This document shows, piece after piece, positions 33,310-41,826 of a DNA stretch of 64,000 nt. The DNA is taken from assembly GCF_022354825.1 (NCBI RefSeq), contig NZ_CP031168.1, forward strand, positions 6,263,501-6,327,500, given 5' to 3'. Under the pieces are notes generated by a model. The model made no database searches and was not told the origin of the DNA. It saw only the letters and a list, made by a program, of their open reading frames with translations. A program made the position numbers and the translations under genes. Every line of letters starts with the position of its first letter. The stretch's first letter is position 1. This stretch comes from Paenibacillus sp. H1-7. Its GTDB lineage: Bacteria > Bacillota > Bacilli > Paenibacillales > NBRC-103111.

Positions 33310-34629
33310 TTAGTTCGCAGTACCGTATCCTTCGTAAACCCACGTTCTGATTTGCTCAGCAGCATCTGCTTTTGCTTTTGCTTGAGCATCGGCATCGTTT
33401 GTCAAACTGTTAATGTATGGATCGATGACAGCAGTCAATGCAGACACCAGATAATCTCCGGACAACCCGGTTGCGCCTGCCAGGCTTGCACCTGAATTAA
33501 CCAGATCCTGTACGTCGGCCAATTCTTGGTCAGCGATGGTTGCCGCATCCGAAACGACCAGTTTCAAACGATCTTGCACTTGCGCGCTGATATCAGCAGC
33601 TTCTGCCGGCTTGCTTGCGCTGTAGCCCCCAGTCGATAGTGCAGCTTCGATTTGCTTTGCAGCGTCCGCTTTAGCCTGTTCTACAGCTGCGGAATCCGAA
33701 GATCCGGCGGAATCGATTGCTTGGTTCATCAGCAAGATCAGGTCTGCTGCCAGCTCGCTTTGGGACATGCCGACGGCTTGAGGAATCGTTGCTCCGTCTT
33801 TTACTTGCAGCAATACTTCACTATAATCTTTATCTGCAATATTGGAGGCATCGCTGATCAAGGAAGCCAAGTGCAGCTTGATTACACCAGCGAAGCTCGA
33901 TGTGGAAGCCTGCTCGCTTACCGGACCTCCGCCAATCGTAATAGCTTCGGAGATTTTCTCAGCCGCTTCTTGCTTAGCTTGTTGAACTTTCTCAGGGTCT
34001 ACCGTTAATTGGCCTACCGCATTGTCGATGCTTTGGCTCATCAGGCTGTTCAGAGCGTCAAACAGTACCATCTGAGGCATTCCCGATGCTCTTACCAGGC
34101 TCGCACCGGCTTGAAGCTGCGATTCGATATTCTCGAAATCTTCATCGGACACGGCTGCTACGTCGGAGACGATCGATTTAAGACGTTGTTGAATAACGGC
34201 GTTGAAATCTACAGTCGCTACATCCTCAACAGGATGATATCCGTTTTGAAGCGCTTCGCTGATCTGCTGTGCGCCTTCGTTCTTCAGCTTCTGGATTTCT
34301 TCTGCAGAAGCGCCGCTTTGCGTATAGTCGATGTAGGCGTTAAAGTTGTTAACCAGCTTCTCTGTCAGCTCGGAGGAGCTCAGGCCGGTTGCTTCCTCCA
34401 AATTTTGTCCTACGGACAGCTCGTATCTCACATGCTCTTCGTCTTTGGCGGATACACCGGCAGCGTAAGGAATCAGGTTGTTCAAGTATTTCGCTACGAC
34501 AGGCGATACCGGTGCTGCTTCTGCTGCGAATGCGTTCGTTCCAGGAGCACAGGCAAAGCCTCCAAGAAGCAGTGCAGCTGCCACGCTTCCGCTAATGGCT
34601 TTTTTGGATAACAGTTTGGTTTTTTTCAT
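33310..34629 (-). CDS. Exported protein of four about 100-residue helical repeats
   Basis: This 439-residue protein has a signal peptide (MKKTKLLSKKAISGSVAAAL, cleavage after NAFAAEA) and no other membrane segment. The mature part consists of four divergent copies of about 95-100 residues. Each has an I/L-rich start (VIQQRLKSIVSDVAAVSDED and QVQDRLKLVVSDAATIADQE), a GASLxxAxGxS centre and an AKxxAAEQIxxAL..GGY end. I know no named family. A 33-bp palindromic operator nearly identical to the efflux operon's lies 33 bases before the ATG, so it is likely controlled by the same MarR-type regulator. It could be an envelope-stress or ligand-binding surface protein. Confidence 0.85.
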   Translation of the reverse strand: MKKTKLLSKKAISGSVAAALLLGGFACAPGTNAFAAEAAPVSPVVAKYLNNLIPYAAGVSAKDEEHVRYELSVGQNLEEATGLSSSELTEKLVNNFNAYIDYTQSGASAEEIQKLKNEGAQQISEALQNGYHPVEDVATVDFNAVIQQRLKSIVSDVAAVSDEDFENIESQLQAGASLVRASGMPQMVLFDALNSLMSQSIDNAVGQLTVDPEKVQQAKQEAAEKISEAITIGGGPVSEQASTSSFAGVIKLHLASLISDASNIADKDYSEVLLQVKDGATIPQAVGMSQSELAADLILLMNQAIDSAGSSDSAAVEQAKADAAKQIEAALSTGGYSASKPAEAADISAQVQDRLKLVVSDAATIADQELADVQDLVNSGASLAGATGLSGDYLVSALTAVIDPYINSLTNDADAQAKAKADAAEQIRTWVYEGYGTAN

Positions 34630-34661
34630 TTTTGTCTCTCTCCATTCCTTTTGTCTCTATA

Positions 34662-34694
34662 TATTTCGTATAAGAAATATTTCTATACGAAATA
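34662..34694. promoter_or_regulatory. MarR-type double operator before the four-repeat protein gene
   Basis: Two overlapping inverted repeats, ATTTCGTATAAGAAAT and ATTTCTATACGAAAT, make a 33-bp element. It differs from the element at 41648-41680 at only two positions. It lies directly upstream of the ribosome site region of the gene starting at 34629. Confidence 0.75.
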
Positions 34695-34940
34695 TATCAT
34701 AGTTAAACTTGTCTGTGAATCCATTTTGTGATACATTTCGTGAACTATTTATGAACTTCGTTAAAAATTCCTTAACAATTGTTATGTAAAAAATCACTAC
34801 CTTCATAAATAGCGGATTCACAATGGCTTTACAAAACAAAGTATACCATAATGTTTACTAAATAAAAAGTAGTGACTTATATAAATTATACACCTTATTT
34901 TTCCTTTGAGGAAAAACCCATTAACAACAGTCAACAGCCA

Positions 34941-35411
34941 CTAACGGTTCTCGCTAGTATCCTTACCGGATGAAGCGGCTTTCACATTGCTCCGGATCCG
35001 ATGTAATACTTGGTTGAATTGACTTAACTCCTCAATGGATATTCCCTGCAGCCAACGGCTGACGATCGCCGTTTCTTTGGCCAGCAGCTGCTCCAGCATG
35101 GCTCTGCCCTCATCCGTAATGACAAGACAAACGACACGCCGGTCACCCTTGGTCCGTTCTCTTTGCAAATATCCGAATTCGATCAGCTTATCGCTCAGCA
35201 AAGTCACCGCGCTTGCCGATAAAGACAAATATTCCGCCAATTGGGATACCTTCACCGCTCCCTGAGCCTCCACCATTTCGAGAGCGCTAACTTGCGAACC
35301 GGAGAAGCGATGGTCCACATACTTGCAGTAAGATATTAATTTTCTCATAACGAGCCTTGCCGTTTCTTGCACTTGTGCGAGCTTTGCTGCGTCATCCTGT
35401 TCTTGGACCAT
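34941..35411 (-). CDS. MarR family transcriptional regulator 1
   Basis: This 156-residue protein has the MarR winged helix: VSQLAEYLSLSASAVTLLSDKL as helix-turn-helix, then FGYLQRERTKGDRRVVCLVIT as the wing with the conserved DRR motif. GAGGTG eight bases before the ATG supports the start. It lies between two exported-protein genes and downstream of the efflux operon on the same strand. It is one of two MarR proteins here; either could bind the shared ATTTCG operators. Confidence 0.92.
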   Translation of the reverse strand: MVQEQDDAAKLAQVQETARLVMRKLISYCKYVDHRFSGSQVSALEMVEAQGAVKVSQLAEYLSLSASAVTLLSDKLIEFGYLQRERTKGDRRVVCLVITDEGRAMLEQLLAKETAIVSRWLQGISIEELSQFNQVLHRIRSNVKAASSGKDTSENR

Positions 35412-35440
35412 TCGTATGACACCTCATGTCTATAATGGGA

Positions 35441-35479
35441 CAGTTCCCGCATTCCTGAGCCGGATATGCGGGAACTGTT
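35441..35479. repeat. Perfect 13-base inverted repeat between MarR 1 and an exported protein
   Basis: ACAGTTCCCGCAT and its exact complement are separated by 13 bases. There is no T-run, so it is either a weak terminator for the gene ending at 35485 or an operator for the MarR gene starting at 35411. Confidence 0.6.
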
Positions 35480-35484
35480 ATCAT

Positions 35485-37242
35485 TTATTTGAACACAGCT
35501 ACAAGACGTTTGGCTTCGCCGAATTCCGTTTGAATCGATTCGTACACCTGGATGGTGCAGGAAGGATCTTGATAATCGGCGCGAACCTTGTTGAAGTCCA
35601 CTATAACTTCTCCAGAAACAAGCTGGTTGATTCCGCCGGTTTCGGTGAACGACAAGTTTTGCTCGGCAAGGGTGCGGCCGGCTGAATCCACAAGAGCGAC
35701 CTTCATCTTGGAGAAATCCTGATCGACAACGACGTCGTCGGTCTGCTTCACATCCAGGAACATTTTGAGCTTATAGCCGTACGTTAAGGTCGGATTGGCT
35801 GCGCTCAATAGGTTGGTGTAAGCCTGGATGCTCCAGTTTTCCACTTTCACCTGGAATGGATAGAACGACAGGACATCCCCTGCCTCAGCCAGCGGCTGCA
35901 TCGCTACATTCAATGCGGCGACTGCCGACCGGTAAGGAGCGGCGGTTTGCATATCGGACAGCTTGAGTACCAGGTTCTCTCCGCTTTCGGTATTAGGAAC
36001 GACGAAAGAATACGTTACAATATGGCTCAGCTTCGGCATCAGCTGTTTAGGCGGGTTCACCTGACGGCTGCCCGTATAAACAACGCCTTGCGGCGAATCG
36101 AGCTCCGTGCCGAAAGCAGGCAGCGGAAGCGGAGAATCGCTGCGGTTCGTCAGCTTGAACTTGGCAACGGCCGTTTTGTAGCCGATTCCTTGATTCTCAT
36201 GCATGCTCAGCTCTACCAGCGATACGTCCACATCGGCAGGAATCGCTTTGTTGATGGAATCAAACACAATCTTGTCATTGTAGTTATACGTTACCGGCTG
36301 CAGATTAGAGGACAACCGGCCTTCAGGCAGAACGATTTGAACGCGTCCTACGTTGTAATTGACAGCTACAGCCTGCCCTTTGGCGTCCGTTTGCACGAAG
36401 CTCTCCGGCGTCAACACGTTGATGCTCTTCAAGACGGTATCCTGATTTGTTTCTACTGCATAATGCACATATTTTTTCTCGCCCGGTTCAACCGTTACTT
36501 TAGCTTGCTCCACTTGCTTGCCTTGGAAGGAAGAGATGCCGTCCTTGCCTTCGAGAATGAGATCCGGCACCGTTATCGTGCTTGTTCCCGTATTCTCCAC
36601 GAGCATTTTTACGACATAAACCGTCTTTTGTGCATTGGTTTGCTTATCCATATCGACAGGAGTATAAGTCAAAGGAAGATTGCTGGACGAGATGGCGAAC
36701 GGCTCACCCCAGTTTTTGATAGCCGCCGGATCGGTAATGACCGCGTCGCTGCCTGCCCAGCCAAGTCCTGAAGCCGGAACCGTCAGCACGGCGGTTTCCG
36801 TCTTCGGATATACGTTCCAGTCGACATCGACCCATTGAAGCTCGGACAAGGTAACTGCCTCTTTATTCGTCAGCTTCACCATGTAGCTCAGCTCGGTATC
36901 CGACATAGGCAGCGCGGAGCGTGCGTTTGAGGAGCTGCCGACCAGCGTGTACACGGCTCCGTCCGCAGTTTTGGCGCGAAGCTCATAATCGGGAATCCGC
37001 TTCGGGTCTGCGCTGTTGTTTCTTAGATTGACCACAAGGCCGATGCGAACACCGTCCGACGTTTTTTCATTCAGTACGCTTTTGACCTGTACTTGAAGCA
37101 CATCGGTCAACTGCTGATAGGCGGGAGCGTTCGCTGCGGCAACAGGTGCCGGTTGATCCGCCCAGACCGAGGCCAAAGGCAATGATGCGCTGGACATTAC
37201 TAAGGTGAAGGCCAATGCTGTTTTTCCCCATACGTTGTTCAT
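35485..37242 (-). CDS. Exported protein of unknown function in the efflux operon
   Basis: This 585-residue protein has a signal peptide (MNNVWGKTALAFTLVMSSAS, cleavage near VWADQ) and no other membrane helix. The mature chain is beta-rich. It repeats a motif in which unmodified or bound groups are compared (LVVNLRNNSADPKRIPDYEL, KMLVENTGTSTITVPDLILEG, KFKLTNRSDSPLPLPAFG), which suggests three or more Ig-like or DUF4352-like modules. GGAGG nine bases before the ATG supports the start. It follows the DHA2 transporter gene by 68 bases. No enzyme motif is visible; a surface or envelope role linked to efflux is inferred. Confidence 0.85.
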   Translation of the reverse strand: MNNVWGKTALAFTLVMSSASLPLASVWADQPAPVAAANAPAYQQLTDVLQVQVKSVLNEKTSDGVRIGLVVNLRNNSADPKRIPDYELRAKTADGAVYTLVGSSSNARSALPMSDTELSYMVKLTNKEAVTLSELQWVDVDWNVYPKTETAVLTVPASGLGWAGSDAVITDPAAIKNWGEPFAISSSNLPLTYTPVDMDKQTNAQKTVYVVKMLVENTGTSTITVPDLILEGKDGISSFQGKQVEQAKVTVEPGEKKYVHYAVETNQDTVLKSINVLTPESFVQTDAKGQAVAVNYNVGRVQIVLPEGRLSSNLQPVTYNYNDKIVFDSINKAIPADVDVSLVELSMHENQGIGYKTAVAKFKLTNRSDSPLPLPAFGTELDSPQGVVYTGSRQVNPPKQLMPKLSHIVTYSFVVPNTESGENLVLKLSDMQTAAPYRSAVAALNVAMQPLAEAGDVLSFYPFQVKVENWSIQAYTNLLSAANPTLTYGYKLKMFLDVKQTDDVVVDQDFSKMKVALVDSAGRTLAEQNLSFTETGGINQLVSGEVIVDFNKVRADYQDPSCTIQVYESIQTEFGEAKRLVAVFK

Positions 37243-37310
37243 CGTTTGTTTCCTCCAGAATGGTTTGCAGTATCGTGATAAGTGTTGTTATAAATGCTGC
37301 TGTAAGTGAC

Positions 37311-38978
37311 TTAAGCTTTGACGGGTTCCGTTACATTGATGCCCGTTCCTGCAGCTGCCGGAGCCGGGGCCGGGGAAGCTTGCGCTTCCTTCGATTCTTG
37401 CGGAGGTGCCGCTGCAGGAGCGTCCGCCGCTTTCTTCTTGTCTCTTAATAAGAAAATTAACGGGATACAAATAAATGCCGGTATAGCCGAAACATAGAAC
37501 GTATCCGCAATGGAGCGGACCATCGCTTCCTTTTGCATCAGACCGGCCAAATAGGATGCCCCTGTGGCTGCCGCCGTAGCCGAATCGATGCCGCCCTGGA
37601 TCAGGGAAGCCGATATGCCGGAAATAAACTGATTGGCTGTATCCGAATAGCTCGGTACGTTCTCGGTAATGCGATAGAAGTGAGAGTATTGCCGCGAGCT
37701 CATGATCGTGGTCAATATGGCGATCCCCATCGAGCTCATAACTTGCCGGAATACGTTGGACAACGGCGAAGCGTCTTTAATTTGTTCCTTCGGTATATCA
37801 GCCATACCGACAGTAGAAATCGGCATCATACATAGCCCGATCCCGAATCCCCTGATCGTCAGTACTACGTTGATCCAAAGATGCGAAGTGTCCGCTGTTA
37901 ATGAATGCAATTCATACGTGGTCACCCCAAGAATAAGCAAGCCGATAATACCAAGCGGCATAATCCCCATTTTCGTCAGCAGCTTCCCGCTGATCGGCAT
38001 CATCAATGCCATCGCTACCGATTGCGGCAGCAGCAAAATCCCCGAATCGAGCGCGGTCATTGACTGGACGTTTTGCAGGTAAATCGGCATGAGGAAGGTT
38101 CCCCCCATCATCGCCATCATGACCAGGCCCGCCGTCAAAGTACTTGCCGAGAACTTAATATTTTTGAACACCCGCAGGTTGAGCAGCGGCTCCTTTACCG
38201 TGAACTCCGCCCAGATCAAGAGCGCCAGGCTGACTGCGGAAAGATAGAACAGACTAACGATATACAAGGAAGTCCATCCTTCGGTTTGCCCTTTACTAAG
38301 AGCAAGGAGCAGAGAACCGAAGAAGACGACGGAGCATATCGCACCCAAAATATCGAACTTGAGCGTCGTATTTTTGGGACTTTCTTTCAATAGAACATAA
38401 CATGCGATAGCAGCGACAACTCCGACCGGCACATTCAGAAAGAACAGCGTCCTCCAGCTGTAATACTGGATCAAGTAACCGCCTAGCGTCGGCCCCAGCG
38501 CCGGAGCAACCATCGCCGCAACGCCCCAGATCCCCATGGCTAAGCCGATCTGATTGCGCGGGACGATTGTATACATGACCGTCATGCCCACCGGCATGAT
38601 AAAGCCGCCCGTTAAGCCTTGAAAAATCCGGAACGCAATCAGGCTCGAATCGTTCCAGGCGATCCCGCAAAGCAGCGATCCGATAGTAAATCCGATAACG
38701 GATAGCAGCAGGACCGACTTGGTGCCGAACCGTGAAGCGAGAAATCCGCTGGCGGGAATAACGACGGCGGAAGCCAGCATAAAGCCGGTAACGACCCATT
38801 GGATTGTAGATGTCGGAACTCCGAATACCGAAGATAATTTCGGCAGGGCAACGTTCACCAGACTGCTGCTAAGCACCGAAACGAAAGTAGCCAGGATGAT
38901 CGCAATGAGAGGAAGCCAGAAGCTGGTTTCGCCCTTATCGGCCGGTGGAGCTTGTGTGTTCATAGCTGTTTCAGCCAC
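37311..38978 (-). CDS. DHA2 family (EmrB/QacA-type) MFS multidrug transporter
   Basis: This 555-residue proton-driven exporter is predicted to have 14 membrane helices. Family motifs include FVSVLSSSLVNVALPKLSS (TM1), WVVTGFMLASAVVIPASGFLASRFG (split by the turn, motif A), FRIFQGLTGGFIMPVG and GPTLGGYLIQYYSWRTLFFLN (motif C). The C-terminus has a Pro/Ala/Ser-rich tail. The start is a GTG with GGGGG seven bases upstream. It follows two HlyD-type adaptor genes, so a tripartite-like Gram-positive EmrAB arrangement is likely, with MarR control. Substrate unknown. Confidence 0.94.
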   Translation of the reverse strand: MAETAMNTQAPPADKGETSFWLPLIAIILATFVSVLSSSLVNVALPKLSSVFGVPTSTIQWVVTGFMLASAVVIPASGFLASRFGTKSVLLLSVIGFTIGSLLCGIAWNDSSLIAFRIFQGLTGGFIMPVGMTVMYTIVPRNQIGLAMGIWGVAAMVAPALGPTLGGYLIQYYSWRTLFFLNVPVGVVAAIACYVLLKESPKNTTLKFDILGAICSVVFFGSLLLALSKGQTEGWTSLYIVSLFYLSAVSLALLIWAEFTVKEPLLNLRVFKNIKFSASTLTAGLVMMAMMGGTFLMPIYLQNVQSMTALDSGILLLPQSVAMALMMPISGKLLTKMGIMPLGIIGLLILGVTTYELHSLTADTSHLWINVVLTIRGFGIGLCMMPISTVGMADIPKEQIKDASPLSNVFRQVMSSMGIAILTTIMSSRQYSHFYRITENVPSYSDTANQFISGISASLIQGGIDSATAAATGASYLAGLMQKEAMVRSIADTFYVSAIPAFICIPLIFLLRDKKKAADAPAAAPPQESKEAQASPAPAPAAAGTGINVTEPVKA

Positions 38979-38989
38979 AATAACGCCCC

Positions 38990-40312
38990 CTATTCCACTT
39001 TCACCTTATTGCCGTCCGCCAACTGCTCCGATGGATTAATTACGATTTGAACGTTATCTTTCAAGTTCGCATTGTCTTTGACATAAACCCAATCCGCATT
39101 TTTGTCCGTTGCCGAGACTTCTACAGCTTTGACGGCATCTCCCTGAATGACATAGACGAAGGTTTTATTATCCTTCTTGACCAGCGCCGATTTCGGCACC
39201 TCCAGCCCCGCCTGCTGCGGACTATCCTTCAGATGAACCTCAGCCAGCATCCCCGCAAGCAAAGCTCCGTCCGGATTGCTGACGCTGACTTTTACAGGGA
39301 AGGTCGTGCTGTTGGCATTGGAAACCGGGCTGACAAACTCGATTTTCCCTTGGAATGTCTTGTCGGGAAGATTGCTCACTTTGACATCCACCGGGGAGCC
39401 GGCTTTCATTTTGCCGATTTGCGTTTCCGGCACGCTTAATTCAACCTGAACAGGATCCATTTTGACAACCGTCAGCAGCACTACGCCCGGCTGTGCCATT
39501 TCCCCTGGCTGAACGCTGCGTTTGGACACTATGCCGTCGATCGGAGAAACGATAGACGCGTTGGCCAATGCATTGTTGGCCAGCTCCAGTCCGGCTGTCA
39601 GCCGGTCCACATCGGCCTGCAGAGCTTCGATCGTATTCCCCGTCGCTCCAATTTTAGCCAGCTCCAGCTTCGATTTCGCTGCAGTCACTTGCGCCGCCGC
39701 TCCTTGCTGCTGCGCCTGCACCTGATCGTAAGCCGCTTTGGCTTTCTCGTATTCGTACGTCCCTTTATCCATATCTTCTTTAGTAACGGTAGAAGTGCTG
39801 TCATACATATTTCTCAAACGGTTATACGATTTTTGCGCCAGATCGAAGCCGGATTTCGCCTGCTCCACACCCGCGTTCACTTGGTTCAACGCCGCTTCCG
39901 CACTTTGTACGGCGCTCTCCAAGCCTTGAATCTCCTGGCTGCGCGCTCCCGCCTGCGTATCGGCAAGCTTCGCTTTGGAGGCTATCAAGCCCGCTTCCGC
40001 CTGCTTCACCTGCGAGGTCAAGTCGTCGGTTTCCAGCTGCACTAGCACATCGCCTTTTTTGACTACGGCTCCTTCAACCACCTTGACGTCCGCTACTTTA
40101 CCGCCGGCCTTGGCTACGATTTTATTCTCCTGATCGGGAATAATTTTGCCGCTGAAGCCCGCATCGCTGCTTTGACCGAGCTTGATCGCTTTAACAGAAA
40201 GCGCCGATGACGCACCGGCCGCATTGCTCCCGGCATCTCCGCATCCAGGCAAAGCTACGGCTATGGCTAAAGAAAGGATCGCCGGGATCCATGTCATCTG
40301 TTTTTTTCTCAT
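38990..40312 (-). CDS. RND/HlyD-type efflux adaptor lipoprotein
   Basis: This 440-residue membrane-fusion protein has a lipoprotein signal (IPAILSLAIAVALPGCGDAG; lipobox LPGC). After that come a biotinyl-lipoyl half (IVAKAGGKVADVKVVEGAVVKKGD), a long alpha-helical hairpin with coiled-coil repeats (residues about 95-225), the second lipoyl half (SIVSPIDGIVSKRSVQPGEMA) and a beta-barrel domain. GGGAG eight bases before the ATG supports the start. It is unusual beside a second, shorter HlyD-type protein in the same operon. Confidence 0.92.
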   Translation of the reverse strand: MRKKQMTWIPAILSLAIAVALPGCGDAGSNAAGASSALSVKAIKLGQSSDAGFSGKIIPDQENKIVAKAGGKVADVKVVEGAVVKKGDVLVQLETDDLTSQVKQAEAGLIASKAKLADTQAGARSQEIQGLESAVQSAEAALNQVNAGVEQAKSGFDLAQKSYNRLRNMYDSTSTVTKEDMDKGTYEYEKAKAAYDQVQAQQQGAAAQVTAAKSKLELAKIGATGNTIEALQADVDRLTAGLELANNALANASIVSPIDGIVSKRSVQPGEMAQPGVVLLTVVKMDPVQVELSVPETQIGKMKAGSPVDVKVSNLPDKTFQGKIEFVSPVSNANSTTFPVKVSVSNPDGALLAGMLAEVHLKDSPQQAGLEVPKSALVKKDNKTFVYVIQGDAVKAVEVSATDKNADWVYVKDNANLKDNVQIVINPSEQLADGNKVKVE

Positions 40313-40325
40313 GGTCGTATCTCCC

Positions 40326-40982
40326 TTACCCTTTCAAATGAATTTTAATAGTAGTACTCATGCCTGGTGCAATGGCGAGTCCTTGATTGTCTTCGATCGC
40401 AATTTTGATCGGGATGCGCTGCGTTACCTTGGTAAAGTTGCCGCTCGTATTGGTGGCAGGCAGCAGGGAAAAGGTCGACGCCGTCGCTTCACCGATTTCC
40501 GTTACTTTCCCGCTCAGCGTAGAGCCAGGGAACGTATCCACCGTGAAATCAACAACCTGACCGACCTTCACCCGGTTAATATCGACCTCTTCAATGTTGG
40601 CCGAAATGTACAATTTGTTCTTGTCTACGATCATGGCAATGGTCTGTCCGGGGGACACCACTTCGCCTGCGCGCGCCATCGTTTTGATTACCGTTCCGTT
40701 GATAGGCGCACGCAATGCCGCTTGATCGAGACTGCTAGTAGCCAAATTGGTATTGTCCTGCTGGCCTACGATTTGATCCGACAAGACGGTATCGCCTTCG
40801 GCAATCGCAAGTGAGGTAAGCTTGGCGGATATTCTCGGCATGACGCGGTAAATATCGCCAGTTATTCTAGAATCCTCCGTCTTGATAAAATAATGCGCTT
40901 GATACCAGTAGGAATACCCCCCGCCGATAGCGGCAACCAAAGCTACGGCCAGGATGGTATACAATACCTGTTTCCTCTTCAT
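40326..40982 (-). CDS. HlyD/EmrA-type secretion adaptor, short form
   Basis: This 218-residue protein has one N-terminal membrane helix (KRKQVLYTILAVALVAAIGG). It then has the first lipoyl strand (YRVMPRISAKLTSLAIAEGDTV), a short or missing helical hairpin, AALRAPINGTVIKTMARAGEV, and a beta-barrel domain ending MSTTIKIHLKG. It is much shorter than EmrA because the coiled-coil hairpin is almost absent. It overlaps the MarR 2 gene by four bases and is followed by the lipoprotein adaptor after 13 bases. Both are thought to serve the DHA2 transporter. Confidence 0.9.
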   Translation of the reverse strand: MKRKQVLYTILAVALVAAIGGGYSYWYQAHYFIKTEDSRITGDIYRVMPRISAKLTSLAIAEGDTVLSDQIVGQQDNTNLATSSLDQAALRAPINGTVIKTMARAGEVVSPGQTIAMIVDKNKLYISANIEEVDINRVKVGQVVDFTVDTFPGSTLSGKVTEIGEATASTFSLLPATNTSGNFTKVTQRIPIKIAIEDNQGLAIAPGMSTTIKIHLKG

Positions 40983-41416
40983 GGTTTCTCCTCAACCTTC
41001 TTCTCTAAATAATTGGTCAGCAGCTCTAATGAACGGATGATATTGTCCAGCTCCTCAGGACTTAAATCCGCCAATAAATTTTCGTAAAAGCTTTCCTGGA
41101 AAAAATGCAGTTTCTCTCTTTCCGCCTCGATTTTGCTTGTTCGCTTGATCCAAACAATGCGGCGGTCCGTTTCATCGCGAACCCGCTCAAGCCATCCGTC
41201 CCGTTCCAAGCGGTCGATGATGCCCGATACCGTACTGTAAGACAGCTGCGTGCACTCCGAAATTTGGCCGATAGTCTTACGTTCGAAATATACTTGCCCG
41301 ATCGTCGCAATTTGCGGAGTCGTCAGACCGATCTCCTTTAAGTCTTTCCCCATCATTGTATTGAAAATTTTCGTCAATTTTCGTATAGAATTGCCAATTT
41401 GCAAAGCTCTGCTCAT
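40979..41416 (-). CDS. MarR family transcriptional regulator 2 (efflux operon)
   Basis: This 145-residue regulator heads the efflux operon. It has the winged helix TIGQISECTQLSYSTVSGII (helix-turn-helix) and DRLERDGWLERVRDETDRRIVWI with DRR in the wing. I set the start at 41416 (MSRALQIGNSIRKL); the ribosome site is weak. A 16-bp inverted repeat, ATTTCGTAGGCGAAAT, is 22 bases upstream and a related 33-bp double site lies further upstream. Autorepression with drug-induced release is the simplest model. Confidence 0.92.
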   Translation of the reverse strand: MSRALQIGNSIRKLTKIFNTMMGKDLKEIGLTTPQIATIGQVYFERKTIGQISECTQLSYSTVSGIIDRLERDGWLERVRDETDRRIVWIKRTSKIEAEREKLHFFQESFYENLLADLSPEELDNIIRSLELLTNYLEKKVEEKP

Positions 41417-41437
41417 GGTAGTCAACCCCCTGAAATT

Positions 41438-41453
41438 ATTTCGTAGGCGAAAT
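41438..41453. promoter_or_regulatory. MarR-type operator next to the MarR 2 start
   Basis: ATTTCGTAGGCGAAAT is an inverted repeat with a four-base centre. It shares ATTTCG/CGAAAT half-sites with the elements at 34662 and 41648. Confidence 0.7.
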
Positions 41454-41647
41454 ATTTTACAAAAAATATACCACACCAGGGTTGGTTGAACAAGGTAAAT
41501 ACTAGGCAGAACCGGCTAATTGAGACATCCGGCTGCTGTCAAACATACGGCCTGTGAGGAGTTTTCCGGACATTCGTCCTGCTTTCGCCGTGCCGGGTTC
41601 TATATGTATGCAGCCTCCTTTCGGCAAAATTACTTTAAACCGCGAAC

Positions 41648-41680
41648 TATTTCGCATAAGAAATATTTCTTTACGAAATA
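41648..41680. promoter_or_regulatory. 33-bp double operator of the efflux operon
   Basis: Overlapping inverted repeats ATTTCGCATAAGAAAT and ATTTCTTTACGAAAT form an element identical at 31 of 33 positions to that at 34662-34694. It most likely binds a MarR dimer pair. Confidence 0.75.
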
Positions 41681-41786
41681 ATAACATGATTGAATTATTT
41701 TGAAAAGAACTATTTTCACAACAATTATTACGGAAAAACGACACTTAATGGACACTTATTCATCGCGAAAAAGGTCGATACCTCAA

Positions 41787-41816
41787 CAAAAAGAAGCCGC
41801 TCCGGAAGAGCGGCTT
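41787..41816 (-). terminator. Terminator after the giant repeat protein gene
   Basis: A nine-base stem, AAGCCGCTC with GAGCGGCTT, is followed on the minus strand by CTTTTTG. It lies just downstream of the stop at 41827. Confidence 0.88.
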
Positions 41817-41826
41817 TCCCTTAAGA

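Larger units (their letters stand above)
41417..41826. other. Regulatory region upstream of the efflux operon
   Basis: This 410-base stretch contains the single operator at 41438, the 33-bp double operator at 41648 and a terminator for the giant repeat gene at 41787. A perfect AAAGGAGG at 41613-41620 (minus) has no ATG, GTG or TTG at a usable distance. Short frames here have no coding support. Confidence 0.6.

Noticed and set aside
34657..34839. A 60-codon minus frame across the operator region
   Set aside because: It is AT-rich, has no ribosome site and covers the palindromic operator.
41502..41744. An 80-codon frame upstream of the MarR 2 gene
   Set aside because: Its methionines lie inside the operator or lack ribosome sites, and the strong AAAGGAGG at 41613 has no start codon at a suitable distance.
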